Shown here piece after piece: positions 7,919 through 20,136 of a stretch of DNA of 64,000 bases (position 1 is its first letter; each line of letters starts with the position of its first letter). The position numbers were made by a program, and so were the translations under genes. The notes below the pieces were generated by a model. That model saw nothing but the letters and a program-made list of their open reading frames with translations. It did not search any database and was not told the origin of the DNA. Source of the DNA: DAOTXN01 sp034435435 (GTDB lineage Bacteria; Chloroflexota; Anaerolineae; S140-20); NCBI GenBank assembly GCA_034435435.1, contig DAOTXN010000033.1:1-64000 (forward strand). Direction: 5' to 3'.

Positions 7919-9361
7919 TTGGACTATCTAGCATCACTCCAATATCTGTATGGTCTGACCGACTATGAAAAAGAGCGCATTGCCCGCTATGATCCAGACA
8001 CTCTGGACCTGGAGCGTGTGCTGCGAGTATTGGCCCGGCTGGGAAATCCCCAGCAGGGTTTCCGGTCTATACACATCGCAGGGACTAAAGGCAAGGGTTC
8101 GGTCGCGGCCATGTGCGCCTCGGTTTTACAGAACGCCGGCTATTGCACAGGGCTATATACATCGCCGCATTTGCATACCTTTCGCGAGCGCATTCAAATT
8201 GATTCACAGCTCATGCCCCAGGCAGCCCTGACGGCCCTCGTCCAGGCGCATCGCCCTCTTTTTGATCAGGAGCCCCAACTGACCACCTTTGAAGCCATCA
8301 CCGCATTGGCCTTTGCCTATTTTGCCCAAAACAATGTAGACTTGGCTGTGATCGAGGTGGGGTTGGGTGGGCGATTGGACGCCACGAATGTGATTACGCC
8401 CCAGGTATCGGTCATCACATCGCTTAGTTTTGACCACACTTACCTGTTAGGCCATACCCTGGCCGACATTGCCCGCGAAAAAGGCGGCATCATCAAACCG
8501 GGCCGCCCCACGGTTTGCGAGCCTCAAGCTCCTGAAGCGCTGGCCGTGATCCGCGAGATATGCGACGAGCGCGGCTCGCCCCTCACGTTGGTTGGGCGAG
8601 ATTGGACTTGGCAAAGAAAAGCGCTCGCCCCGGACCTGAGCGGGCAGTCCTTTGACGTGGTTCACAATACCACCCCATCGCCGCTGGACGGTCATTATGC
8701 CACCTCCTTACTGGGGAGCCACCAGATCAGCAACGCTGTCGCCGCCATCGCGGCGCTCAACGTGTTGCAGCAGAACGGCGTCCCGCTGCAACCCCACCAT
8801 GTGCGGCAAGGATTGGCCGGCGCCCGTTGGCCTGGCCGGTTCGAGATTTTGCGCCGTGAACCGCCGCTTGTATTGGATTGTGCGCATAATGGCGACTCGG
8901 TCGCCAAGCTGGCAGCGACGCTGTCTGAAGCCTTTGGCCCCGACCGATTGTGGACCTTTATCTTGGGGGTGTCAAAAGATAAAGATGTCGAGGCCATGCT
9001 GCACGCATTGGCGCCCATGACTGGCCGTTTGTTGGCAACCCAATCTCGTCATCAGCGTGCTATGCACACACACGAGATTGTCGCGCTGGTCGAAAAAATC
9101 TGGCAGATCGCCGGCTTTCCCTGGCCTGAAGTCGTTGTCACTGAGGATGTGGGGGCCGCCCTGAACCTGGCCCTGGCCCAGGGAAACGCGCCGGTTTGTG
9201 TCACAGGCTCCATCTTTGTCGTCGCTGACGCTCGCGAAGCCTGGACGCTTGCCACGGGGGGCGACTTGCCAGAAACGGACACAGGTGTGGCAGTGGGACT
9301 CAGTGCTCTCGCTCCTCAATCTATCCCATCTCCGGTCACTGCGCCCATTATTTTCGAGTAA
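7919..9361 (+). CDS. folC: Folylpolyglutamate synthase / dihydrofolate synthase
   Basis: The enzyme adds glutamate to folates (and probably to dihydropteroate) using ATP in the cytoplasm. It shows the Mur-ligase-family P-loop (HIAGTKGKGS), the folate-loop region (YTSPHLHTFRERI), a GLGGRLDATNV segment, and a C-terminal ligase domain (ARWPGRFEI, LDCAHNGDS). The TTG at 7919 is preferred because GAGG lies 9 bases before it, it lies after the possible promoter, and it gives the family-like N-terminus starting at DYLASLQYLYG. ATG 7886 and TTG 7853 are in-frame alternatives. Its TAA overlaps an ATG by one base, five bases before the lon start, so the two genes are probably co-transcribed. Confidence 0.92.
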   Translation: MDYLASLQYLYGLTDYEKERIARYDPDTLDLERVLRVLARLGNPQQGFRSIHIAGTKGKGSVAAMCASVLQNAGYCTGLYTSPHLHTFRERIQIDSQLMPQAALTALVQAHRPLFDQEPQLTTFEAITALAFAYFAQNNVDLAVIEVGLGGRLDATNVITPQVSVITSLSFDHTYLLGHTLADIAREKGGIIKPGRPTVCEPQAPEALAVIREICDERGSPLTLVGRDWTWQRKALAPDLSGQSFDVVHNTTPSPLDGHYATSLLGSHQISNAVAAIAALNVLQQNGVPLQPHHVRQGLAGARWPGRFEILRREPPLVLDCAHNGDSVAKLAATLSEAFGPDRLWTFILGVSKDKDVEAMLHALAPMTGRLLATQSRHQRAMHTHEIVALVEKIWQIAGFPWPEVVVTEDVGAALNLALAQGNAPVCVTGSIFVVADAREAWTLATGGDLPETDTGVAVGLSALAPQSIPSPVTAPIIFE

Positions 9362-9365
9362 TGGC

Positions 9366-11792
9366 ATGAGATTGTTTTCTCCGGAACGCCAGTTTCAAAG
9401 TTGGATCAACGGACTCGATGCCGAGGAGTTGGCCTGGGATCCCGTCGACTGGTTCGACGCGCCTGGGTTGGATACGCAGAGACCGTTTATTGCTCCGCTG
9501 GTCCCCTTGCGCGACCTGGTCATCTTTCCACACATGGTCACGCCGCTCTTTGTCGGGCGCGATCGCTCCATGCGGGCAGTCAACCAGGCTTATGAAGGGG
9601 ATGGTTACCTCATCGTCACCGCGCAGCGCGACTCGGAGCTATCCGATCCCACACCGATTGATCTGTATAATATCGGCACCCTCGTGACTATCGGGCGCTT
9701 GCTGCGCTTACCCGACGAAACGACCAGCGTGCTGGTCCACGGCGAGCGCCGCGTAGAGATCATTGAATTCTTGCAGATCGATCCCTTTTTTCTCGTGCGT
9801 GCGCGTCCTCTGTGGGAGCCGGCCGAGAAGCCGCCGACTGTTCAAGCTCTGATGCGCGTCGTATTGAACATGTTTGAGCGCGTCGTGCAGCTCAACCGCA
9901 GCCTACCCGAAGACGCCTATGTCTATGCGATGAACATCGGCGATCCGGGCTGGCTGGCTGACATGGTGGCCCAAACGCTGGATCTCTCGGTCCAAGCCCG
10001 CCAGGATGTGCTCGAACTGCTCGATCCTGCTACGCGCCTGCAACGTTTGAGCATCTTGTTGGGCAAAGAGCTCGAAGTCCTGGAAATAGAAGATCAGATC
10101 CACGTGAGGGTTCAACGCGAGGTGGACAAGGGACAGCGCGAATACTTTTTGCGCGAGCAGATCAAGGTTATTCAAGGTGAGTTGGGTGAAGGGGATCCTC
10201 ACACCCAAGAGACCAACGAGCTGCGCGAAAAGGCGGAACAGCTCCAATTGCCTGTAGAGGTGCGCGAGCGCATTGATCGCGAGATCAAACGGCTGGCCTC
10301 GATGCCCTCGATGTCGCCCGAAGTGAGCATCTTGCGCACCTATTTGGAATGGTTGCTGGACCTGCCCTGGAGCGCCAGGAGCTTGGACAACCTGGACGTG
10401 GCGCACGTGGCGCGGGTGCTCGAAGCCCACCACCATGGCTTGCCCAAGGCCAAGGAACGCATCCTGGAATATATTGCCGTACGGCGCTTAGCCGGCGACA
10501 AGATGCGCAGCCCTATTTTGTGCTTCGTCGGACCGCCCGGCACCGGCAAGACCAGCATGGGCAAATCCATCGCGCAGGCGCTGGGGCGCGAGTTTGTGCG
10601 CGTCAGTTTGGGGGGTGTACGCGACGAATCGGAAATCCGCGGACACCGCCGCACCTACATCGGCGCGCTGCCAGGGCGCATCATCCAGACCATGCGCAAC
10701 GCCGGAACCATCAACCCGCTGTTCATGTTGGACGAAATCGACAAGTTGGGTTTTGACTTTCGCGGCGACCCGGCGGCAGCCTTGCTGGAAGTATTGGACC
10801 CCGAGCAAAACCATGCCTTTTCCGACCATTACATCGAAATCCCTTACAACCTATCCCATGTCCTGTTTATCACGACGGCCAACGTGCTTCATCCCATCCC
10901 ACCGGCGCTTCAGGACCGCATGGAAGTGATCGAGTTTCTCGGTTACACCGAGGAAGAAAAGATCGAAATCGCGCGCCGCTTTCTCATCCCTCGCCAGCTC
11001 GAAGAGAACGGTCTCCAGCCGGATCAGTTGCACTTTTCGCGCGCCGTTTTGCGATCGCTCATCCGTGAATACACTTACGAAGCAGGCGTGCGTAACCTTG
11101 AGCGCGAGATCGCCGCGATTTGTCGCAAAACAGCCCGCAAGGTGGCCGAAGGCAAGCGCCATAGCCGCCGTGTGCAGGCCGACAGCCTGACGCGCTTCCT
11201 CGGCCCGCCCGGTTATACATTTGGGCGGATCGAAGAAAAAGACGAAATCGGCGTCGCCACCGGCGTGGCGTGGACCGAGTCGGGAGGTGATTTGCTGCCC
11301 GTCGAGGTCACGTTGATGGAAGGTAAAGGCAACTTGATCCTTACCGGTCAACTGGGCGACGTGATGCAGGAATCGGCCCAGGCGGCGTTGAGCTATATCC
11401 GCTCGCAGGCCGAAAGCTGGGAGATCGACCCTTCGCTGTTTGAAAAAATCGACATCCATATCCACGTTCCCGAAGGTGCTATTCCCAAAGATGGCCCGTC
11501 GGCCGGCATCACCATGGCTGTGGCAATGGTCTCTGCCCTGAGCAGCACTCCCGTGCGGCGTGACGTCGCTATGACCGGCGAAATCACTCTACGCGGGCGT
11601 GTATTGGCCGTCGGCGCAGTCAAGGAAAAGGTGTTGGCTGCCCACCGGGCGGGCATCAAAGAGCTGGTATTGCCCAAACGCAACGAAAAAGACCTGATCG
11701 AAGTGCCCCGGCGCATTCGACGTGAGATCAAGTTGACGCTGGCCGACACGATGGATGAAGTGTTGGACCGGACACTGGTTTCTGAAGCATAG
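9366..11792 (+). CDS. lon: ATP-dependent protease Lon
   Basis: This 808-residue cytoplasmic protease has all LonA parts in order: an N-terminal substrate-binding domain (FIAPLVPLRDLVIFPHMVTP), a coiled region (QREYFLREQIKVIQGELGE), an AAA+ module with Walker A GPPGTGKTS near residue 388 and Walker B FMLDEIDKL, and the C-terminal protease domain. The catalytic Ser lies in PKDGPSAGI near residue 710 and the Lys in GAVKEKVLAAHRAG near 755. The frame stays open 168 bases upstream into folC, but the ATG at 9366 just after the folC stop gives the family-like start. Function is confident. Confidence 0.95.
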   Translation: MRLFSPERQFQSWINGLDAEELAWDPVDWFDAPGLDTQRPFIAPLVPLRDLVIFPHMVTPLFVGRDRSMRAVNQAYEGDGYLIVTAQRDSELSDPTPIDLYNIGTLVTIGRLLRLPDETTSVLVHGERRVEIIEFLQIDPFFLVRARPLWEPAEKPPTVQALMRVVLNMFERVVQLNRSLPEDAYVYAMNIGDPGWLADMVAQTLDLSVQARQDVLELLDPATRLQRLSILLGKELEVLEIEDQIHVRVQREVDKGQREYFLREQIKVIQGELGEGDPHTQETNELREKAEQLQLPVEVRERIDREIKRLASMPSMSPEVSILRTYLEWLLDLPWSARSLDNLDVAHVARVLEAHHHGLPKAKERILEYIAVRRLAGDKMRSPILCFVGPPGTGKTSMGKSIAQALGREFVRVSLGGVRDESEIRGHRRTYIGALPGRIIQTMRNAGTINPLFMLDEIDKLGFDFRGDPAAALLEVLDPEQNHAFSDHYIEIPYNLSHVLFITTANVLHPIPPALQDRMEVIEFLGYTEEEKIEIARRFLIPRQLEENGLQPDQLHFSRAVLRSLIREYTYEAGVRNLEREIAAICRKTARKVAEGKRHSRRVQADSLTRFLGPPGYTFGRIEEKDEIGVATGVAWTESGGDLLPVEVTLMEGKGNLILTGQLGDVMQESAQAALSYIRSQAESWEIDPSLFEKIDIHIHVPEGAIPKDGPSAGITMAVAMVSALSSTPVRRDVAMTGEITLRGRVLAVGAVKEKVLAAHRAGIKELVLPKRNEKDLIEVPRRIRREIKLTLADTMDEVLDRTLVSEA

Positions 11793-11905
11793 ACGATCGA
11801 TCCACAACCCAAGGGCCCATCTCAAGCGCGGTGAATTCCATAGCGCCGCGAGATTGTGTGTTGCACGCTCGCGGCGGTCAGGCGTGTAGGGAGGGCAAAA
11901 AGACC

Positions 11906-13027
11906 ATGCGTAGAGCACATATTTTGGTGGTCGTTTGGGTTTTGTTCTTGACGTTTCCGATCGGATGCGACATCGTCCGAGAACCCAAAAACATTGCGGT
12001 CGATTTGAACGACGTATTCCCGGATGATTTGGCCGTCGATCGCATCGAACGCATCGACGTGGACGGGGACAAGATGAACGAATGGCTGGTTTTTTATCAC
12101 CTCGATCTGGTCCAAGAGGGAGAAAGCCCCACCGCCGCCATCATCTATCGTCTGGTGCGTTTTGAGGATAAACGCATTCCACCGTGTCTGGTTCCCGACT
12201 TGCTGTGGCTGCCCAAGCAGGGTTATATTTGTCTCTACAAGTGTGAACACAAGCTTCAAGACGTCATTCAAGCCTGGCCTGGTAAGGAATTGATCATCTA
12301 TGACAGGCGCGACAAGGATACGGTAGGCGCGGCGATTTTTCGCTGGGACGGCCACCTCGTGGAAGGCAAAGTGAACATCGGAGGTCAAAACGAACAGGGT
12401 GGTTTCGCGCCCCTGGGGCACTTTCGCGCCGATGCCGTAGAGCTAAAACTCGACCAGGCGATCCTCACCCACCGTCACAACGACCGCAGTAATCTGGCGA
12501 CGCAGGTGACGTATCGCCCCACTGCCGGGACATACTATAAACATCCGGTAGAAACGGTCTATGACACTCTCGACGATCTGGTCGATTTTCACAGAGCCGA
12601 GCTCGTTCTCCTCCCCACGCCGCCAAAAGACCCGGCTCAGGTCAAGCAGCCCGAAAAGCTCGTCATGGCCTTTTATCATCACTTTAAGGATCCCAACACG
12701 CTCCGAGCGTTCTTTACCGACCAAAGCTGGACGAATATTCAAAACGGCGGTATAGCAGAGGCTTGCGGGTGTGAGTCTGAGCTGAAGGATGTAAAGCATA
12801 TACTGGTCCAGCGCATCGCATACGGAGATCAGGACAGCCAGGAGGCTCAAGTCTTGATCCACATCAGGTGTGAAAACAAGGACGAGAAAATGGAACAAGA
12901 CGCCTATTTTGCCTGGACAGTTGAGCAGCAGCCCGATAGCACCTGGCGTTTGAGCACTGCTACACTTACTACCGAGGAAGACTTTGAAAACACGTCCAAT
13001 CAGCCGACGGCGGTGGGAGGGCCCTAG
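11906..13027 (+). CDS. Exported lipoprotein of unknown function
   Basis: The 373-residue protein begins with a lipoprotein signal (RRAHILVVVWVLFLTFPIGC), so Cys20 is the likely lipid-modified residue and the rest faces outward. The ATG at 11906 is chosen over an open frame beginning at 11831 because GGGAGGG sits just upstream and the signal peptide starts there. The mature part has a first half with repeated D-rich beta segments (VDGDKMNEWLVFYH) and a second half (about residues 240-360) resembling a snoaL/NTF2-like fold with several Cys (EACGCESE), but neither is certain. The neighbours lon and the AlbA_2 gene give no clear functional hint. Confidence 0.75.
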   Translation: MRRAHILVVVWVLFLTFPIGCDIVREPKNIAVDLNDVFPDDLAVDRIERIDVDGDKMNEWLVFYHLDLVQEGESPTAAIIYRLVRFEDKRIPPCLVPDLLWLPKQGYICLYKCEHKLQDVIQAWPGKELIIYDRRDKDTVGAAIFRWDGHLVEGKVNIGGQNEQGGFAPLGHFRADAVELKLDQAILTHRHNDRSNLATQVTYRPTAGTYYKHPVETVYDTLDDLVDFHRAELVLLPTPPKDPAQVKQPEKLVMAFYHHFKDPNTLRAFFTDQSWTNIQNGGIAEACGCESELKDVKHILVQRIAYGDQDSQEAQVLIHIRCENKDEKMEQDAYFAWTVEQQPDSTWRLSTATLTTEEDFENTSNQPTAVGGP

Positions 13028-13030
13028 ACC

Positions 13031-14443
13031 ATGGAGCTGGACACGCTGCGTGAATTTATCCGCCAGGGTAAGGGGCCGACTGTAGACTGGTTCCCTCAAG
13101 ACGTATCGGTCCACGAGCTGGCAGCGGCGCTGGTAGCGCTGGCGAATGGCGCCGGCGGCACGGTACTGGTTGGCCTGACGCCCGACAGCGGACGCCCACA
13201 GGGCTTGAACGACCCGGAGGCCGCGCTAGATATAGCGGTAGATGCGGCCCTGAGCGCCGCGCCGCCCCTCATCATCCCCCTGCCCCAGGTGATGCATATC
13301 GACGGGCGGGCCTTGGTGTGCATCACTGTCCCGCCCGGTCTGCCTCACGTCTACAGCCTGGCCGGCCAATATCTCGTGCGCGATGGCTCGCGCAATCGCC
13401 CCACGTCGCCGCGCGCTTTGCGGCGCTTGATGCTGGCGCGTGGTGAGCTCAACTGGGAGGCCCACACACCCGATGCCGCCGCCCGCGCCGACCTGGACGG
13501 GGACGCCGTCGCGGCCTACGTGGAAGGGCTGGATGGCGTGGGTGACGCATCGCCCGATCAGGTGCTGTTGCGGCGCGGCTGTCTGGCGCGTCGAGGGGAG
13601 GAGCTTGTCCCCACTTTTGCGGGATTGTTGCTCTTTGGCCGCGACCCGCAGCGTTGGGTGCGCGGGGCCGAAATCGAGGCGGCGCGTTTTGGCAGCCGTG
13701 AGATGAGCGAGATCTTTGTGCGCCAGACCATCGGCGGCACATTACCTCAGCAACTCCAGCGGGCCGAGGCTTTTCTTCACGACCACGCGCGTTCCGTGGT
13801 GCGCATGGGGGCCGGCCTGGCTCGTCAGGAACGCCCGGAATATCCGCCGGAAGCGGCCCGTGAGGCGCTGGTTAATGCGGTGGCCCACCGCGACTATAGC
13901 ATCACCGGCGATCAGATTCGCGTGTTTCTTTTTTCCGACCGCCTGCAAGTCACAAGTCCGGGTCGCCTGCCCGGCCCAGTGACGGTGGATAATATCGCCG
14001 AGGAGCGTTTTTCGCGCAACGAAGTGATCGTGCAGGTGCTGGCCGACATGGGCTTTATTGAGCGGCTGGGCTACGGCATCGACCGCATGATCCGCCTCAT
14101 GCGCGAGTACGAGCTGCCCCAGCCTCAATTCGAGGAAACGGCGGGCGGATTTCGCGTCACCCTGGCCAGTGCGATCGATGCCGTGACCACCCCGGCTCCC
14201 CTCCCCGACCTGAGCGACTTGATCGAGATGGGACTGAACCCTCGTCAAGAACAGGCGCTCGTCTTTTTGTTCGAGCAGCGTCGCATCACCAGCCGCGATT
14301 TTCAAAACCTGTGCCCCGACGTGCACCCGGAGACATTGCGGCGCGACCTGGCGGACCTGGCGCAACGCGACATCGTGCTCAAGGTGGGGGACAAGCGCGC
14401 CACGTATTATATTCTCAAAAGTCCTGTCAGAGGCAGCCGATGA
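13031..14443 (+). CDS. AlbA_2 / HATPase_c_4 putative transcriptional regulator
   Basis: The N-terminal 130 residues match the AlbA_2 (Schlafen-type) domain, including ALVALANGAGGTVLVGL. It is followed by a GHKL-type ATP-binding region (PPEAAREALVNAVAHRDYS, then the ITGDQIRVFLFSDRLQVTSPGRLP strand-loop region) and a C-terminal winged-helix-like segment (about residues 400-460). Proteins with this order are usually annotated as ATP-dependent transcriptional regulators or helicase-related proteins; the biochemical role is unsettled. The ATG lies 3 bases after the stop of the lipoprotein gene, suggesting co-transcription with it. Confidence 0.85.
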   Translation: MELDTLREFIRQGKGPTVDWFPQDVSVHELAAALVALANGAGGTVLVGLTPDSGRPQGLNDPEAALDIAVDAALSAAPPLIIPLPQVMHIDGRALVCITVPPGLPHVYSLAGQYLVRDGSRNRPTSPRALRRLMLARGELNWEAHTPDAAARADLDGDAVAAYVEGLDGVGDASPDQVLLRRGCLARRGEELVPTFAGLLLFGRDPQRWVRGAEIEAARFGSREMSEIFVRQTIGGTLPQQLQRAEAFLHDHARSVVRMGAGLARQERPEYPPEAAREALVNAVAHRDYSITGDQIRVFLFSDRLQVTSPGRLPGPVTVDNIAEERFSRNEVIVQVLADMGFIERLGYGIDRMIRLMREYELPQPQFEETAGGFRVTLASAIDAVTTPAPLPDLSDLIEMGLNPRQEQALVFLFEQRRITSRDFQNLCPDVHPETLRRDLADLAQRDIVLKVGDKRATYYILKSPVRGSR

Positions 14444-14471
14444 CCGGGGGCGGGCGCAAGGCGGCAACGAA

Positions 14472-14500
14472 TTGACCGATTCCACCCTCTCGTCTATAAT
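14472..14500 (+). promoter_or_regulatory. Promoter of the GNAT pair
   Basis: TTGACC (14472-14477), a 17-base spacer and a perfect TATAAT (14495-14500) lie 32 bases before the first GNAT start. Confidence 0.75.
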
Positions 14501-14532
14501 GCGCCTCGATCCCATTGAAGCGAAGGTTGAAC

Positions 14533-15111
14533 ATGACGACCAAATCTCCCTTTCAAGGCCAGACCGTCGTGCTGCGCCCCTTTGAGCCGGACGACGCACC
14601 AGCCCTGCAAGCCTATCTCAATCACCCCGACCTGAGCGGTCGGCGCTACATCCCCTGGAAATTCTCCGACCTCGCGCCCCTGTCGCGCAAGCAGGTAGAA
14701 GAAATCATCCAAAAGTGGGGCGAGGAAGATAAAGAGCTGCACCTGGCCGTCGTGACCCGCGAGTCGGGCGAGCTGCTCGGCCACTGCGAGTGCGATTGGG
14801 GCTGGGATCCGCATTGTCCATCGGTGGGGCTGGTCATCGCGCCCGAACACCAACGTCGGGGCTATGGCTCCCAAGCGCTCGACATGCTCCTGTGCTACTT
14901 GTTCGAACACACCCCGGCGCATAACGTCTCGCTATGGATGGCCGACTGGAATCAGGCCGCCCGCACGTTTGCCGCGCGCCACGGCTTTCAGGAAATCGGG
15001 GGCATGCGCCGGTCGGGGCTGCGCGGGGGCCGGTCCTTCGACCTGGTCGTGGCTGATCTGCTACGCCCCGAATGGCAAGCCAGACACGGAGGTGGCGCAC
15101 ATGGCGCTTGA
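14533..15111 (+). CDS. GNAT family N-acetyltransferase
   Basis: This 192-residue protein resembles RimJ/RimL-type acetyltransferases, which move an acetyl group from acetyl-CoA to an amine. It opens with TVVLRPFEPDDAPALQAYL and has the acetyl-CoA loop APEHQRRGYGSQAL, followed by NQAARTFAARHGFQ. The start at 14533 is chosen over an in-frame ATG 18 bases upstream because a purine-rich GAAGCGAAGG lies just before it. Its stop lies 11 bases inside the next gene, another GNAT. The substrate is unknown. Confidence 0.9.
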   Translation: MTTKSPFQGQTVVLRPFEPDDAPALQAYLNHPDLSGRRYIPWKFSDLAPLSRKQVEEIIQKWGEEDKELHLAVVTRESGELLGHCECDWGWDPHCPSVGLVIAPEHQRRGYGSQALDMLLCYLFEHTPAHNVSLWMADWNQAARTFAARHGFQEIGGMRRSGLRGGRSFDLVVADLLRPEWQARHGGGAHGA

Positions 15112-15661
15112 AGGTAGTGTGGTCATCTTGCGAGAAGAACAGCCGGAAGACATGCCGTTCCTGGTCGGCCTGCGCAACGACCTGAACACGCAGGCCTGGA
15201 GCCAGACCCTCCCGCCCGATTACACCGAGTTGATGTATCGCAAGCGCTTCGAGGGCCGCGAGTTCTCTTTCGAGCGGACCGACGGCCGGTTCATCATCGT
15301 GCACAAGGCGAGCGGCGAGCGGGCCGGCACAGTCAGCTACACCGGTCTGGAACCGCGTTGGTCGGCGACGATTGGCATCATGGTAGCGCAGGCCTTTTGG
15401 GGCAGCGGCGTCGCGCTGGACGCGCAGGAAGTTATGCTCAAGTTCCTGTTCACCGAATTGGGTCTGCGCGTGGTGCGCCTGTGGACGCATAGCGGCAATC
15501 CGCGCGCCGTGGCGCTGGCAGTCAAGTCGGGATTCAAGGTATCGGGGCGGCAACGGCAGGCCGTTTTCAAAGGCGGCGAGCTGTTCGATAACCTGATGAT
15601 AGACCTGCTGCGCGAGGAATATTTCGCGCAGCATCCTGAGCTGACGGATAATCTATCGTAA
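15101..15661 (+). CDS. GNAT family N-acetyltransferase, second of a pair
   Basis: This 186-residue protein is a divergent RimJ/RimL-like acetyltransferase: it opens with VVILREEQPEDMPFLVGLRND and has the family C-terminal pattern HSGNPRAVALAVKSGFKVSG. The usual RxxGxG/A acetyl-CoA loop is represented only by QAFWGSGVALDAQE, so cofactor binding is less certain than in its neighbour. The start is clear: GGAGGTGG lies 7 bases before the ATG and the gene overlaps the previous stop by 11 bases, indicating translational coupling. Confidence 0.88.
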   Translation: MALEGSVVILREEQPEDMPFLVGLRNDLNTQAWSQTLPPDYTELMYRKRFEGREFSFERTDGRFIIVHKASGERAGTVSYTGLEPRWSATIGIMVAQAFWGSGVALDAQEVMLKFLFTELGLRVVRLWTHSGNPRAVALAVKSGFKVSGRQRQAVFKGGELFDNLMIDLLREEYFAQHPELTDNLS

Positions 15662-15693
15662 AGCGCGACGCGCCTGGGAGGTGCGTCGCGCTT
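15661..15693. terminator. Terminator between convergent GNAT and rtcB genes
   Basis: AAGCGCGACGCGCC and GGTGCGTCGCGCTT pair over 13 of 14 positions around a 5-base loop and are followed by GCTTTTA on the plus strand. It sits between two convergent genes and overlaps the GNAT stop codon. Confidence 0.75.
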
Positions 15694-15697
15694 GCTT

Positions 15698-18676
<2,979 letters not shown>

Positions 18677-18692
18677 CTCTTCCTCCCCTTGC

Positions 18693-19103
18693 TTATACGT
18701 CAAACACGATAGTTACTTTGTATCCAGCGTCCGTTTCGACGATAGCCAAATCGTGAAAAGTAACCGCTTTGATGTGCTTCCATTGGCTGGGCGCCGGCCC
18801 GCCCCAAACCGTGGCCCGCAGATGGGTGGAGGTCAATTCGGCGATCTCAAAGCGCACAAACACGGCGTCACTTTCCTCGTTGAGCCACAGCAACTCGCCC
18901 AGCCATGCCACCAGCAACGTTTCGGCGTCGAACGCTTCCAGCTCTACCTGGCGCGCGACGACCGGCGCCACACTTTCCAGGGCGACGATCAGCCCAAACA
19001 TCCCCCGTGCGGCGTTGACGAACAGCTCGCGCAAATCGCGCCCACGCACGCGAATGGACCAGTCGGCGGTGTGTTCGATTTCCTGAATCTCTTGGACAGC
19101 CAT
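18693..19103 (-). CDS. Archease, RtcB activator
   Basis: This 136-residue protein has the archease features: an N-terminal EIEHTADWSIRVRG with the conserved HTAD, an acidic middle (AFDAETLLVAWLGELLWL), and a C-terminal VTFHDLAIVETDAGYKVTIVFDV with the conserved His and closing Asp. Archease binds metal through such residues and speeds the guanylylation and turnover of RtcB. It is the first gene of the archease-rtcB unit and has its own promoter just upstream, back to back with that of the FHA gene. Confidence 0.95.
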   Translation of the reverse strand: MAVQEIQEIEHTADWSIRVRGRDLRELFVNAARGMFGLIVALESVAPVVARQVELEAFDAETLLVAWLGELLWLNEESDAVFVRFEIAELTSTHLRATVWGGPAPSQWKHIKAVTFHDLAIVETDAGYKVTIVFDV

Positions 19104-19144
19104 TTGCTTTTTGTTTCCAATCCACTCCGGCGGTCTACCCTTCT

Positions 19145-19173
19145 AGTATACCCAACTACACACCCCCCGGCAA
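19145..19173 (-). promoter_or_regulatory. Promoter of archease-rtcB
   Basis: On the minus strand TTGCCG (19173-19168), a 17-base spacer and TATACT (19150-19145) lie about 42 bases before the archease start. Confidence 0.65.
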
Positions 19174-19180
19174 CCCCACC

Positions 19181-19209
19181 TTGCCACATCCCCCTCCATC
19201 GACTATAAT
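19181..19209 (+). promoter_or_regulatory. Promoter of the FHA gene cluster
   Basis: TTGCCA (19181-19186), a 17-base spacer and a perfect TATAAT (19204-19209) lie just before the first FHA gene. The -10 is only 8 bases from the chosen ATG at 19217, so the mRNA may be nearly leaderless. Confidence 0.65.
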
Positions 19210-19216
19210 GCGAGTC

Positions 19217-20128
19217 ATGAGCACGAATCACATCGCCCGATTCGAACAAATCGTTCAACGCCTGGTAGAGGGAACCTTTGCCCGCTTATTCGCCGGCCGG
19301 CTGCGTCCGCTGGAGGTAGCCAACGCACTGGCGCAGGTCATGGAGGATCACGCAGTTCCCCGGCCCGGCGCACTGCCTTTGGCGCCCAACCATTACTGGG
19401 TCGCGCTGAACCCCACCGACCGCGACGCCTTACTGACACAACAGCCTGACTTGACCACCGACCTGGCCCGCCACGTCTTTGAAATGGCGCAGCAATTGGG
19501 TTTTTCTTTGCCCGACCCACCCGCCGTCTACCTGACGGCCGAGCCGACCGTTCCCCCGCATCAGGTGCAAGTGACGGCTCGCCAGTCGGCGCCTGCCGGA
19601 GAGCGCACCGATAGCCCTAATGAGCGCACGCTTCAGTTCTCATGGCCTGCCCAAAATGCGAGCGCCGATCCCGCTCAGGGTCACTTACCCCGCGACCCTG
19701 AGCGGGGTCGCGGGCTAAGCGATCAACCGCCTCCGACGCGACCCTTTGTGATTCTCGACGGTCAACGCCACCTGTCACTGCTCAAAACCACGGTCAATCT
19801 GGGCCGCAGCCTGGACAACGACATCATCCTGGACGACGCGCGAGTTTCCCGGCGTCACGCCCAGTTGCGCCGGCGCTACGACCGTTACGTGATTTATGAT
19901 TTGGGGAGCACCGGCGGCACCAGTGTAAATGGTTACCCAGTGCAAGAGTGTGTTTTGGAAGCGGGCGACGTCATTTCGCTGGCCGGTGTAGAGATCATTT
20001 ACGGCGAAGACGCCTCCACGCCTACGACGCCGCCTCAGGGCGCCGACAGCACACCTGCCCTGCGTCGCACATCTCTGATCGAGACCGGCGAATTGCCCCC
20101 GCTTCCTAACGACACCGACGAGAGTTGA
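19217..20128 (+). CDS. DUF3662-FHA domain protein (FhaA-like)
   Basis: The N-terminal 110 residues match the DUF3662/FhaA_N domain (HIARFEQIVQRLVEGTFARLFAGRLRPLEVANAL). A proline-rich linker follows, then an FHA phosphothreonine-binding domain with the signature LGRSLDNDI, VSRRHAQL and STGGTSVNG near residues 195-270. In Actinobacteria FhaA is a partner of the cell-wall machinery (RodA, PBP, MviN, Ser/Thr kinases). A similar set of genes follows here, which supports a role in wall synthesis. The next FHA gene starts immediately after. The linker DNA contains two competing hairpins (19670-19714). Confidence 0.88.
   Translation: MSTNHIARFEQIVQRLVEGTFARLFAGRLRPLEVANALAQVMEDHAVPRPGALPLAPNHYWVALNPTDRDALLTQQPDLTTDLARHVFEMAQQLGFSLPDPPAVYLTAEPTVPPHQVQVTARQSAPAGERTDSPNERTLQFSWPAQNASADPAQGHLPRDPERGRGLSDQPPPTRPFVILDGQRHLSLLKTTVNLGRSLDNDIILDDARVSRRHAQLRRRYDRYVIYDLGSTGGTSVNGYPVQECVLEAGDVISLAGVEIIYGEDASTPTTPPQGADSTPALRRTSLIETGELPPLPNDTDES
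19670..19714. repeat. Two competing palindromes inside the FhaA-like linker
   Basis: CCCGCTCAGGGTC (19670-19682) is the exact reverse complement of GACCCTGAGCGGG (19694-19706). CCCGCGACCC (19689-19698) is the exact reverse complement of GGGTCGCGGG (19705-19714). The two hairpins overlap and exclude each other. They lie in DNA coding for the low-complexity linker. Confidence 0.8.
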
Positions 20129-20136
20129 CAACGCCG

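Noticed and set aside
10349..10756. Extra open frames inside lon
   Set aside because: They are other-frame readings of conserved Lon sequence at high GC.
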